A stretch of 64,000 bases of DNA, from NCBI RefSeq assembly GCF_002797675.1, contig NZ_PGEX01000001.1, positions 1,178,001-1,242,000 of the forward strand. Reading direction: 5' to 3'. Shown in pieces: positions 37,641 through 46,568 of this stretch (position 1 is the first letter of the stretch; each line of letters opens with the position of its first letter). A model generated the notes under the pieces. It was not told the origin of the DNA and made no database searches. It was given only the letters and a program-made list of their open reading frames with translations. The DNA comes from Hallerella succinigenes (lineage in GTDB: Bacteria > Fibrobacterota > Fibrobacteria > Fibrobacterales > Fibrobacteraceae). The position numbers and the translations under genes were made by a program.

Positions 37641-37886
37641 ATGATCGCCATAGAATTCGAGAACATCAGCAAGCAGTACCGCCTGGGGCTCGTGAGCACA
37701 GGAACTCTGACCCGCGCCGAGATTACCCGCAAGCCCGACGAGATCGTGGACTTCAACGGATACGAACGCTACCTGGACACCCCCGTAAAACGTTACAGCA
37801 ACTTAGCAGAAGTTCTCAAAAACAATACCGTCATCGGAAAATTCTTAAATGACGGGAAAACAGCATTGAATGGGCTATATTCCTAG
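37641..37886 (+). pseudogene. Broken copy of wzt (N-terminus joined to internal fragment)
   Basis: 81 codons. Residues 1-23 match the start of Wzt ([19 protein letters not shown]), then jump to an internal part ([24 protein letters not shown]) about 120 residues further on in the intact protein. They then run into unrelated sequence. The ATP-binding Walker motifs are missing, so it is not functional. The first part is the left copy of a 53-bp perfect direct repeat. Confidence 0.85.
37653..37705. repeat. Left 53-bp direct repeat (wzt 5' region)
   Basis: Identical over 53 bp to 39723-39775, within the intact wzt. The pair brackets the AAA/DUF4276 module. Confidence 0.88.
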
Positions 37887-37918
37887 CGCAAAACTACTAT
37901 TTTGTAGTTGAGGTCAAA

Positions 37919-39031
37919 ATGAACAATAAATCTAAGTTAACACAAATAGCAATTTCTGGATTCAAGTCGTTTGGTTCAGATGAGCTTTCGTTGAATTTGG
38001 ACCTAAAGGATGTTAACATCATTATTGGTACAAATGGAGCTGGTAAGAGCAGTTTCATATCCTTTTTTGAAATGTTGAACCATATGTCAACCGAAGCACT
38101 GCAATTATATATTGGGAAAAATGGCGGGGCAGACAACATTCTTCATTTTGGATCAAAAAAAACGCCAATTATCCAATCATCCTTGACATTTGAAAATCCT
38201 AATTTTAAAGATGTATATCAATTTAAATTAGCAAAATCCGTAAAAGATGCTTTGATTTTTTTAGAAGAAAAAATCAAAGTCAATGACAAAGAATTTGAGC
38301 TGGATGGAGGTCAGAAAGAAAGCCTTCTATATGCAGATGACCAAAAATACGCAGGCGCCAACGCTCTAAAGGCAATTCTGTCACAATGCCGGACATATCA
38401 ATTTCATGACACATCGGACCAATCTCATATCAGAAATTCGGCAAGCATAGCCAATAATCGATATTTATTTGCTGATGGCGGAAACCTACCTGCATTTTTA
38501 TACAGAATCCAACAAAAATACCCTAAGTACTTTGAACGTATTACAAGTAGAATCCGATACGCTGTCCCTCAATTTGGAAAATTCGATTTATTTCCAGATC
38601 CGTTAAATATGTCATCCATAAAGCTCAATTGGAAATCTGAAATCGACAACGATTATTTGTTTGGACCAGATCACCTATCGGACGGCTCCATTCGTTTTAT
38701 AGCCCTCGCAACACTTTTTTTGCAGCCGCCGGAACTCTTGCCTAACATCATCCTTATTGACGAACCCGAGCTAGGTTTGCACCCACAAGTTATTGATTTG
38801 CTTGCCTCTATGATAAAAGAGTGCTCTCAATACGCCCAAATTGTGGTAGCAACACAGTCTCCCCGACTTTTGGATAGCTTTACGCCCGATCAAGTAATTG
38901 TGGCCGAGACAAACTCTGCCTCAGGATCCTCGATTTTCAAAAGATTGAATGAACAAGATTTGGATGAGTGGTTGGAAAATTACAGTCTTTCCGAAATATG
39001 GGAAAAAAATATCATCGGAGGACAACCTTAA
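37919..39031 (+). CDS. AAA-family ATPase of a two-gene defence-type module (OLD/AAA_21-like)
   Basis: 370 residues of an ABC/SMC-like ATPase. Walker A is GTNGAGKSSF (about residues 39-48), Walker B is IILIDEPELGLHP, and VVATQSP holds a switch histidine-like position. The SDGSIRF segment fits the ABC signature. It is followed immediately by a DUF4276 gene. Paired ATPase and TOPRIM-like genes resemble phage-defence systems such as AbiL or PARIS, but the exact type is not settled. A small hairpin (CTACTATTTTGTAG) lies just upstream of its GAGG ribosome binding site. Confidence 0.75.
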   Translation: MNNKSKLTQIAISGFKSFGSDELSLNLDLKDVNIIIGTNGAGKSSFISFFEMLNHMSTEALQLYIGKNGGADNILHFGSKKTPIIQSSLTFENPNFKDVYQFKLAKSVKDALIFLEEKIKVNDKEFELDGGQKESLLYADDQKYAGANALKAILSQCRTYQFHDTSDQSHIRNSASIANNRYLFADGGNLPAFLYRIQQKYPKYFERITSRIRYAVPQFGKFDLFPDPLNMSSIKLNWKSEIDNDYLFGPDHLSDGSIRFIALATLFLQPPELLPNIILIDEPELGLHPQVIDLLASMIKECSQYAQIVVATQSPRLLDSFTPDQVIVAETNSASGSSIFKRLNEQDLDEWLENYSLSEIWEKNIIGGQP

Positions 39032-39703
39032 ATGAAAAAAATATTTATAGTCACCGAAGGTCCGTCCGAAGAACATTTTGCCAAAGCCATACTTGCGCCT
39101 CATTTTTTGGATTATGAAAAAATTATAATTCCAATAACAATATTGACCAAAAGGGATAATAGACATGGAATTATGTATAAAGGCGGAATGTGTTCGTATA
39201 GCAAAATGCAGAACTCTCTAGAACCTGTATTAAAGCGCGCCTCGAAAAGCGAAGATTCTTATGTTTCAACAATGGTTGATTTCTATGCGCTTCCAACAGA
39301 CACTCCCGGTTACGCCAATGCGATGAAATATTCTGATGCCTACGATAAAGTCCGTCAATTAGAGAATTCTATTTTACAAAAGGTGGGTCACGAACGTCAT
39401 TTTAAGCCGTATATACAGTTGCACGAATTTGAAGCTTTATTATTTGCAGACATAGAACAGCTTTCTACAGAATACTTCGACTGCCAAATTGACGAATTAC
39501 GACAGGCAATCAGTGCACAACCGAATCCAGAACTGATAAACAATAGTTTTGAAACGGCCCCGTCAAAAAGAATTTTAAAAGCCATCCCCGCCTACGACAA
39601 AACTGTAGCAGGAATTGAAGTTTTACGCAGAATTGGGTTAAATAAAATCAGAAAAAAATGCAGACACTTCAATGATTGGATTACGCATTTAGAACAGATC
39701 TAG
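39032..39703 (+). CDS. DUF4276 protein (TOPRIM-like), partner of the AAA ATPase
   Basis: 223 residues. The start IFIVTEGPSEEHFAKAIL with its acidic residue resembles a TOPRIM-type metal site, and HEFEALLFAD is a second acidic motif. The gene follows the ATPase with no gap and has a GGAGG ribosome binding site in the ATPase 3' end. The pair probably works as one defence or abortive-infection unit. It has a lower G+C content than the flanking glycan genes. Confidence 0.7.
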   Translation: MKKIFIVTEGPSEEHFAKAILAPHFLDYEKIIIPITILTKRDNRHGIMYKGGMCSYSKMQNSLEPVLKRASKSEDSYVSTMVDFYALPTDTPGYANAMKYSDAYDKVRQLENSILQKVGHERHFKPYIQLHEFEALLFADIEQLSTEYFDCQIDELRQAISAQPNPELINNSFETAPSKRILKAIPAYDKTVAGIEVLRRIGLNKIRKKCRHFNDWITHLEQI

Positions 39704-39707
39704 TAGT

Positions 39708-40991
39708 ATGTCGACCGCCATTGAATTCGAGAACATCAGCAAGCAGTACCGCCTGGGGCTCGTGAGCACAGGAACGCTCAGCCACGACCTGAACCGTTTT
39801 TGGCAAACCAAGATTTTGCACAAGGAAGACCCTTACCTGAAAGTGGGCGAAGTAAACGACCGTACAAGCAAGGGTAAAAGCGATTATGTTTGGGCACTCA
39901 AGGATATCAACTTCAAGGTCGAAGAAGGCGACGTTGTTGGCATCATCGGCAGAAACGGCGCAGGGAAAAGTACACTCCTTAAACTTTTAAGCCGAGTGAC
40001 CGCACCGACCACCGGCACGATCCGCGCCCGAGGCCGCATTGCGAGCCTTTTGGAAGTCGGAACAGGTTTCCACCCGGAAATGACCGGGCGTGAGAACATC
40101 TACATGAACGGAGCCATCATGGGAATGACCCGTGCCGAAATCACCCGCAAACTAGACGAGATTGTGGACTTCAGCGGCTGCGAACGTTACCTGGACACTC
40201 CCGTAAAACGTTACAGCAGCGGCATGACCGTACGTCTCGGGTTCGCCATCGCGGCACACCTGGAACCCGAAATATTGGTGGTGGACGAAGTGCTTGCCGT
40301 GGGCGACGCCGAATTCCAGAAAAAGGCCATCGGCAAGATGCAGGACGTAAGCCGCGGCGAAGGCAGGACCGTACTGTTCGTGAGCCACAACATGGGCGCG
40401 GTGAAGAGCTTGTGCAAAACAGGACTATTGCTCGAAAACGGTATAATCAAAGATTACGGTGACGCGGATTCAATCGTCTCAAAATATATCCGTGGCGACA
40501 GCGACTCCCCTACCCACAAGGAATGGAAAGACAAAATCGAGTATTCCAAAGACGGATTTGAGCTCCTTGAAATCGGAATCAGGCGCAAAGGCGGCGAATA
40601 CGGTGAATCCATGCCTATGGACGACGACATGGAACTTATAATTCGCTACCGGCTTACAAAAGATTTTGAGAAAATGTGGCTCACGATGCATTATAAAAAT
40701 GAGTTCGGGACCACAATCTTTTCTAGTAGTGCCGGAGAACAAGTTCCCAAAGCAAAGGCAAAAGGCGAATATACCCAGATTTGCACCATTCCCAAGAATA
40801 CACTCAATTGGGGCAACTTTTCCATCACTTTGCTCGCATTCCATGACAACGCGGAATCACTATGCCGAGCACTGGATGTTCTCAGTTTTCCCGTTTCCGC
40901 CAAGACCATCAAGATAGGCAACTGGATGGGCGGCCGCGAGCCTGGCGACGTAACGCCAAAGTTCCCGTTTAGCGAAAAGCAAACCGGTTAA
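39708..40991 (+). CDS. wzt: ABC polysaccharide export ATPase (Wzt)
   Basis: 427 residues. The ATPase domain has Walker A GRNGAGKSTLLKLLS, signature YSSGMTVRLGFA and Walker B ILVVDEVLAVGD. An extra C-terminal domain (from about residue 260) is the carbohydrate-binding module that recognises the capped O-antigen in Wzt of this type. It pairs with wzm at 36753. Its 5' region is the right copy of the 53-bp repeat. Confidence 0.88.
   Translation: MSTAIEFENISKQYRLGLVSTGTLSHDLNRFWQTKILHKEDPYLKVGEVNDRTSKGKSDYVWALKDINFKVEEGDVVGIIGRNGAGKSTLLKLLSRVTAPTTGTIRARGRIASLLEVGTGFHPEMTGRENIYMNGAIMGMTRAEITRKLDEIVDFSGCERYLDTPVKRYSSGMTVRLGFAIAAHLEPEILVVDEVLAVGDAEFQKKAIGKMQDVSRGEGRTVLFVSHNMGAVKSLCKTGLLLENGIIKDYGDADSIVSKYIRGDSDSPTHKEWKDKIEYSKDGFELLEIGIRRKGGEYGESMPMDDDMELIIRYRLTKDFEKMWLTMHYKNEFGTTIFSSSAGEQVPKAKAKGEYTQICTIPKNTLNWGNFSITLLAFHDNAESLCRALDVLSFPVSAKTIKIGNWMGGREPGDVTPKFPFSEKQTG
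39723..39775. repeat. Right 53-bp direct repeat, within wzt
   Basis: Identical to 37653-37705. The spacing of 2070 bp equals the size of the inserted unit plus one repeat. Confidence 0.88.
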
Positions 40992-41011
40992 GCATTTTCA
41001 GAGAAATAAAT

Positions 41012-42118
41012 ATGCAAGAAAAGATAACCGTCATAAAGCCCCTTATTCCCGATCTGGATGAATTCATCCCGATGCTTAGGGACATTTGGGACCGTAAGTG
41101 GCTTACCAACAACGGCCATTACCACCAGGAACTGGAAAAGGCCCTGGCAGATTATCTTGGCGTACAGTACCTGTCGCTCTTTACGAACGGGACCCTCCCC
41201 CTGATTACCGCCCTACAGGCTTTACGCATCAACGGCGAAGTCATCACGACGCCCTACAGCTTTGTCGCCACCACGCATGCCATCTGGTGGAACGGATTAA
41301 AGCCCGTATTCGTGGATGTTGAAGAAGAAACTGGACTCATCAACCCCGAAAAAATTGAGGCGGCCATCACCCCGAAAACGTCGGCCATCATGCCGGTGCA
41401 CGTTTACGGCAATCCATGCAACATGGAGCGTATCCAAGAAATTGCCGACACATACGGCCTTAAGGTTATCTACGACGCAGCTCACGCCTTTGGTGTAAAG
41501 GTCAACGGGAAGACCGTTCTCGAAAACGGTGACATGAGTACACTCAGTTTCCACGCCACGAAGGTCTATACAACAATAGAGGGCGGAGCTCTCGTCTGCC
41601 ACGATGCCGCCACCAAGAAGAGAATCGATTACCTAAAGAACTTCGGATTTGCTGGGGAAACCACCGTAGTTGCCCCCGGAATCAACAGCAAGATGGACGA
41701 AGTCCGTGCCGCCTATGGACTCTTGAACCTGAAGCAGGTGGATGCAGCCATCGCAAGCCGCAAGGCAACCGCGCTAAAGTACCGCGAAGCGCTCAAGGAT
41801 GTTCCCGGCATACGCATGCTACATGACATCGAGGGCGTCCACCACAATTACGCCTATTTCCCGATTTTCGTAAATGAGAAAGAATACGGTATGAGCCGAG
41901 ACGCCCTCTACGAAAAGCTCAAGGAGCACAACATCTACGGACGCCGCTACTTCTACCCGCTTATCAGCACATTCAGCGCCTATAAAGGCCTTGATTCCGC
42001 AAGTCCCGAAAACCTGCCAGTAGCGCATAAATTGGCTGGCCAAGTGATTTGCCTACCAATGTATGCAGGGCTGAAGGAAGAAGATCTCAATAGAGTCATT
42101 GAAATTATAAAACGATGA
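41012..42118 (+). CDS. DegT/DnrJ-family aminotransferase (VioA/FdtB-like)
   Basis: 368 residues of a PLP-dependent sugar aminotransferase. PLP lysine lies in LSFHATKVYTTIEGG, and the N-terminus DRKWLTNNGHYH and ITTPYSFVATTHAI match the VioA branch, which makes dTDP-4-amino-4,6-dideoxyglucose. Its stop overlaps the next start by 4 bp. It is a different enzyme from the WecE-like gene at 33327, so two aminosugars are likely. Confidence 0.78.
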   Translation: MQEKITVIKPLIPDLDEFIPMLRDIWDRKWLTNNGHYHQELEKALADYLGVQYLSLFTNGTLPLITALQALRINGEVITTPYSFVATTHAIWWNGLKPVFVDVEEETGLINPEKIEAAITPKTSAIMPVHVYGNPCNMERIQEIADTYGLKVIYDAAHAFGVKVNGKTVLENGDMSTLSFHATKVYTTIEGGALVCHDAATKKRIDYLKNFGFAGETTVVAPGINSKMDEVRAAYGLLNLKQVDAAIASRKATALKYREALKDVPGIRMLHDIEGVHHNYAYFPIFVNEKEYGMSRDALYEKLKEHNIYGRRYFYPLISTFSAYKGLDSASPENLPVAHKLAGQVICLPMYAGLKEEDLNRVIEIIKR

Positions 42119-43941
42119 AAACAGACGAAAAACAGGCAATCGTGATATTTAGTGGCTTCAACATGCGAGCCGTAATTGCCTTTTTGCGCACACTAGAGAA
42201 AAATCATTTAGATTTTTACATTATCGCCATTTCTCAAAACGACCCCATTTTTAAATCCAAATACAGTTCCAACGTCGTTTCTATACGAGAAAAAATTTCT
42301 TTAGATTTGGCCGACATTTCCAAATCTCTTTCTAAGGTAAGAAACATTACTCATGCGGACGAATTGTTTATAGCGCCCTCAACAGAAGCTCTAAATCGTT
42401 TTCTACAAAAAAATAGACCCTATTTTGAAGAACTGGGTTGCATAATTCCCCTAGTGCCGAATGACGTTTATAATATTATTTCCGACAAAAAAGCTTTCCG
42501 AGATTTGTGTGATGCAAACGGCATCCTAATCCCCAAAGAAGTTGATTTTGACAAAACAAATATTCCTTTTGTTATAAAGCCAAAATATTACGAGACAACA
42601 GAAATTCTTTCAGCCCCCATTATTGTTGATTCAGAAGATGTTTTCAATTCCATAGTTTTCAATGGCTATGATTATTTTTGTGAAGAATTTGTAAAGGGCA
42701 ATTCGTATTATATACTATACTATTTTTCGAAAAATCAAAAAATCTATAAACTTTTTCAAGAGAATATTGCCCAGCAGCCCTTTGGGAAATCTGTTATCGC
42801 GGCGGAAATATCAAGTGCATCTCTAGACGACAGCAAATTTATTGCCATGTTCAAGAAACTGAATTTCCAAGGCCTTGTAATGGTTGAGGTTCGTAAAAAA
42901 AACAATCAACTTTTCATGATAGAAGCGAACCCCCGTTTTTGGGGCCCCAGCCAACTGTTTGTTGACTACGGGCAAAACTTCTTCGATTATTTTCTAGAAG
43001 ATTATGGATTTGCAGTAGAACATTCATCATCAATAAACAAAAATGCACGCTATTATTGGAGTGGGGGACTTTCGTATAATACCATATGGCACAACAAAAG
43101 TTCGTTCCTTCCTGAAACATTTGAACCATACGACATATACAAAAGAGACGATACAAGAGAAATTTATAAACAGGAATTGATTGACCGACTGAAATCTAGC
43201 TACAACGCCATCAGCAAGCATTCACAATACCAGATTCTACCGCGAAGCCTATCAAGATGCTTTGCTCAAGAGACGCTAAACACAAAATCACGAGCCGAGC
43301 AACAACGTTTTGACTATATCACTCAAAAGGTTTCGTTAAAGGGCAAATCCTTAATTGATATCGGGGCTAATACAGGATTTTTTTCTTTCAACGCCATTGA
43401 AGCCGGAGCAAAGCATGTTACCTCTTACGAAGGAAACACCGCCCATGCGGAATTTATGTCTGCAGCAACAAAATTACTCGAACTATGCAGCCAAATGGAA
43501 GTGAAAAACGAGTATTATAATTTCAATGACACAAGAAAATATGACATCTGTTTTCTGCTAAACGTCATCCATCACCTCGGCGATGATTATGGCGACAAAT
43601 CGTTAAGTATAGAAAAGGCTAAAGAATTCATGATTCAGCAACTTAACAAAATGTCTTCTATTTGCCAAACCATCGTATTCCAACTAGGATTCAATTGGAA
43701 AGGAAATAGGGAAACCTGCCTTTTCGACAATGGCACTAAGCAAGAAATGATTGACTTTATAAAAAACGGAACAAAAGGATTTTGGGATATCAAGCATATC
43801 GGGGTCGCAGAAAAACAAGACAAATCAATCATATACAAAGATTTATCCCCCCAAAACATCCAAAGAACAGACGAAATGGGCGAATTCCTGAATAGACCCA
43901 TATTTATTATGGAATCAGCCCTCTTTGAAAGCAAATGCTAA
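42115..43941 (+). CDS. Fusion of ATP-grasp ligase and SAM methyltransferase
   Basis: 608 residues. The N-terminal 310 residues form an ATP-grasp enzyme (IPFVIKPKYYETTE, LVMVEVRKKNNQLF, MIEANPRFWGPS). Residues 400-600 hold a class I SAM methyltransferase (LIDIGANTGFFSFNAIEAGA, CFLLNVIHHLGDDYG). The join suggests one substrate processed by ligation and methylation, perhaps a sugar-bound amino acid. It is AT-rich and sits in the variable part of the glycan operon. The function is inferred. Confidence 0.65.
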   Translation: MKTDEKQAIVIFSGFNMRAVIAFLRTLEKNHLDFYIIAISQNDPIFKSKYSSNVVSIREKISLDLADISKSLSKVRNITHADELFIAPSTEALNRFLQKNRPYFEELGCIIPLVPNDVYNIISDKKAFRDLCDANGILIPKEVDFDKTNIPFVIKPKYYETTEILSAPIIVDSEDVFNSIVFNGYDYFCEEFVKGNSYYILYYFSKNQKIYKLFQENIAQQPFGKSVIAAEISSASLDDSKFIAMFKKLNFQGLVMVEVRKKNNQLFMIEANPRFWGPSQLFVDYGQNFFDYFLEDYGFAVEHSSSINKNARYYWSGGLSYNTIWHNKSSFLPETFEPYDIYKRDDTREIYKQELIDRLKSSYNAISKHSQYQILPRSLSRCFAQETLNTKSRAEQQRFDYITQKVSLKGKSLIDIGANTGFFSFNAIEAGAKHVTSYEGNTAHAEFMSAATKLLELCSQMEVKNEYYNFNDTRKYDICFLLNVIHHLGDDYGDKSLSIEKAKEFMIQQLNKMSSICQTIVFQLGFNWKGNRETCLFDNGTKQEMIDFIKNGTKGFWDIKHIGVAEKQDKSIIYKDLSPQNIQRTDEMGEFLNRPIFIMESALFESKC

Positions 43942-44921
43942 AAAAAATTCTTTCAAACATCAAAATGAAAAAAATTATAATCATCAACACTTACACTTAT
44001 TGTGGAGGACCGTTAGTTCTCTCTGAACTATGCAGGTGTCTAACCAAGCTAGGTTATGATGCTCGTTTATTTTTACTACACTCTTTTCCGACTAGCGAAA
44101 AGGATTTGCTTATTTTTTCAAAAAGAGAGCATTTTATAGTCAACATAAAACTAGCCATAGCAATATTCCTAAACCGACTTTTTCCAACTCTCGGTTTCAA
44201 CAAGAAATTTTTCCCCGAATATTTCAGAGCTCCGCATTTAAAAGGGTGTAAATTACAAATAAGCCCTTTCTTTTCAAACAAAAAAACTATAGTATTATAT
44301 CCAGAAATAGTTTACGGGAACCCGCTTAAAGCAAAGAATGTTGTTAGATGGTTGTTATACTTCAATCGCTATCCACAAGAAAAATCTGCCTACAATAAAA
44401 AAGATTTATTTATTTGTTTTCGAGATATATTCAACGATTACACGTTAAATCCATCTGCGAGAAAAGTCAAAATCAATTATTTTGACAACAATTTATATAA
44501 ACAGTCAAATTTTTCCAAACATGCCGGAAACTGTTATTTTATCCGAAAGGGCAGAAACCGAAAGGATTTACCTTCAAACTTTGACGGTCCAATTCTTGAC
44601 GATTTGTCAGAAGAAGAAAAAGTTAAAATATTGAACGAGTGTGAATTCTGTTATAGTTACGATACGCAAACATTTTATTCTTCCATAGCAGCAATCTGTG
44701 GATGCAAATCCATTGTTGTTCCAGAACCAGGAAAAAACAAAAAAGATTACCGCCGAGCAGACGAAAATACATATGGGGTCGCTTTTGGCGACAGCATTGA
44801 AGAGATTAATTGGGCTGAATCAACAAAAAAAGATTTGATTAACAGTTTAAATTATGAAGAATCAAACAAGAAAAACGCACTACTATTCATAACATACATT
44901 AATGATTATTTCGGAAAATAG
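43935..44921 (+). CDS. Probable glycosyltransferase of the glycan locus
   Basis: 328 residues. The N-terminus IIIINTYTYCGGPLVLSELC resembles a GT-B fold, and the C-terminal CEFCYSYDTQTFYSSIAAI then CGCKSIVVPEPGKN resembles the GT4 donor-binding region. No catalytic motif is fully clear. It overlaps the fusion gene by 7 bp. It could be a WsaF-type rhamnosyltransferase or similar. Confidence 0.5.
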   Translation: MLKKILSNIKMKKIIIINTYTYCGGPLVLSELCRCLTKLGYDARLFLLHSFPTSEKDLLIFSKREHFIVNIKLAIAIFLNRLFPTLGFNKKFFPEYFRAPHLKGCKLQISPFFSNKKTIVLYPEIVYGNPLKAKNVVRWLLYFNRYPQEKSAYNKKDLFICFRDIFNDYTLNPSARKVKINYFDNNLYKQSNFSKHAGNCYFIRKGRNRKDLPSNFDGPILDDLSEEEKVKILNECEFCYSYDTQTFYSSIAAICGCKSIVVPEPGKNKKDYRRADENTYGVAFGDSIEEINWAESTKKDLINSLNYEESNKKNALLFITYINDYFGK

Positions 44922-44922
44922 C

Positions 44923-45024
44923 ATGCCCATCCCCAAGGTTTCTGTCATAGTCCCCAACTACAATCACGCGCCTTATCTTCGGCAGCATCTTGATTCCATA
45001 TCCATTCAATTTTTTCAAGATTAG
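44923..45024 (+). pseudogene. Broken 5' copy of a GT2 glycosyltransferase gene
   Basis: 33 codons from ATG 44923 to TAG 45022-45024. The protein starts MPIPKVSVIVPNYNHAPY and matches the start of the intact GT2 at 46569, then stops. It holds the left copy of the 58-bp direct repeat and marks the left side of the HipBA module. Confidence 0.82.
44944..45001. repeat. Left 58-bp direct repeat (GT2 5' region)
   Basis: Matches 46584-46641 at 56 of 58 bases. The pair brackets HipBA. Confidence 0.85.
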
Positions 45025-45035
45025 CGTTCCATGTT

Positions 45036-45097
45036 TTCCCGTTCGGGAATATTTTACATATTTTCAAACAAAAAGCATTAATTTTCCCGTTCGGGAA
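45036..45097. promoter_or_regulatory. Two palindromic operators upstream of hipB
   Basis: The 14-bp palindrome TTCCCGTTCGGGAA occurs at 45036-45049 and again at 45084-45097, 48 bp apart. Each has 6-bp perfect arms. The second is 16 bp from the hipB start. The layout fits cooperative binding by HipB for autorepression, like the paired hip operators of E. coli, although the sequence differs. Confidence 0.75.
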
Positions 45098-45112
45098 TAT
45101 TATATTTATGGC

Positions 45113-45334
45113 ATGGACATTCAAAATACAGAAGATTTATCCAAAGCCATAAAAGGACGCCGTAAAAGCCTCAAACTGACACAAGCGGAATGTGCCACAT
45201 TTTGCGGCGTCGGGCTACGATTTTTCTCAGAGCTTGAAAACGGCAAGCAGTCACTACACTTGGGCAAAGTGATGCAAGTCCTACAGATGCTAGGCCTCAA
45301 AATGCAGATTATCGGAAACGAGGAAAGCAAATGA
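45113..45334 (+). CDS. hipB: HipB-like antitoxin (HTH, Xre family)
   Basis: 73 residues with an Xre-type helix-turn-helix (LTQAECATFCGVGLRFFSEL, then ENGKQSLHLGKVMQVL). It should bind the palindromes upstream and neutralise HipA. ATG 45113 is chosen because the upstream in-frame codons lie in the operator region. It overlaps hipA by 4 bp. Confidence 0.85.
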   Translation: MDIQNTEDLSKAIKGRRKSLKLTQAECATFCGVGLRFFSELENGKQSLHLGKVMQVLQMLGLKMQIIGNEESK

Positions 45335-46563
45335 AACTTTCTGTATATCTAGGAGAAAAACTGGCCGGATATCTAGAGTCCACCGCAGAAAAAGGTGTTG
45401 TCTTTTTTTACGACACAGCCTATATCAAAGCAGGGCAACCGCCCATATCATTATCACTCCCTTTAAGCAATGCTGAATTTTCACAAAAAGATTGCCTCCC
45501 CTTTTTTGAAGGACTATTGCCTGAAGGCGATGTAAAAAAGAGAATCTCGGATTACCTGCATATATCCGAAACCAGCACATTCAAACTTCTCAAAGAACTG
45601 GGCGGAGAATGCGCCGGCATGGTTTCCATTTTGCCAGAGGGAGAAAGCAATAAAGCCAAAAGTGCGTATGCATTTTCACGGGACAACTACGAACCTCTGT
45701 CCGAAAAAAAACTTGCCGAATATATTCAGAACATAAACACCCGTCCTTTGCTCAAGATCAAGGAGAAGCTCCGCCTCTCCCTTGCCGGAGCGCAAGAAAA
45801 ACTCCCTCTCGCTTATATAAATGGTAAATACTATTTGCCAAAAAATGGAGCCCCATCTACCCATATTCTCAAGCCAACTGGAAGCGGAAAACTATCCAAC
45901 CTTGCTGCAAACGAATACATCTGCACCAAGCTTGCCAAATACAGCGGACTTCCAACATCCAAGACAGAACTTAAGCAAATTGGCTATACAGAGTTCCTTT
46001 TAATAGAGCGCTACGACCGCATTTCCGAGAACAACCAAATTTCAAGGATCCACCAAGAAGACATTTGCCAAGCACTCGGGATCCTAAGCGACCGCAAATA
46101 CCAGAACGACGGCGGTCCAAGCATCGCAGACATCTATAACCTTCTCAAAGAGAAAACGACAATTCCCCTAATCGAAACGCGTAATTTTCTCCGCTATATC
46201 ATATTCAACCTGATCATAGGAAACTGCGACGCCCATGGCAAAAACTACTCCCTACTATTCCAGGGAAATACCATCCAGCTAGCCCCCATTTACGACACAG
46301 TCAGCACAATCATTTACCCGGATTTGACCCGCAAGCTATCAATGAAGGTCGGCAAGCACTACGAATTCAAAAAAATTAACAGCGAAGACTTTGTGTTGCT
46401 TGCCGGCCAGCTCAACCTAAAGCCCAAAACAATCCTAGATTGTTATTTTGAGACTATCGAAAAAATCGAGAAAAACTTTGACAAAGTCAAGAATGATTCA
46501 GCTTTGATAGGACATGAGAAAACTATTGAAATCATTGAAAAAAACATTTTGAGAATAGACTAA
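45331..46563 (+). CDS. hipA: HipA-like serine/threonine kinase toxin
   Basis: 410 residues. An N-terminal HipA-couple domain (residues 1-100) precedes the kinase. Catalytic NCDAHGKNYSLL (D and K/N) and metal-binding YDTVSTI lie near 300-335. HipA kinases phosphorylate an aminoacyl-tRNA synthetase and cause persistence. It ends 5 bp before the intact GT2 gene, so the module is tightly nested. Confidence 0.87.
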   Translation: MKLSVYLGEKLAGYLESTAEKGVVFFYDTAYIKAGQPPISLSLPLSNAEFSQKDCLPFFEGLLPEGDVKKRISDYLHISETSTFKLLKELGGECAGMVSILPEGESNKAKSAYAFSRDNYEPLSEKKLAEYIQNINTRPLLKIKEKLRLSLAGAQEKLPLAYINGKYYLPKNGAPSTHILKPTGSGKLSNLAANEYICTKLAKYSGLPTSKTELKQIGYTEFLLIERYDRISENNQISRIHQEDICQALGILSDRKYQNDGGPSIADIYNLLKEKTTIPLIETRNFLRYIIFNLIIGNCDAHGKNYSLLFQGNTIQLAPIYDTVSTIIYPDLTRKLSMKVGKHYEFKKINSEDFVLLAGQLNLKPKTILDCYFETIEKIEKNFDKVKNDSALIGHEKTIEIIEKNILRID

Positions 46564-46568
46564 AAAAC

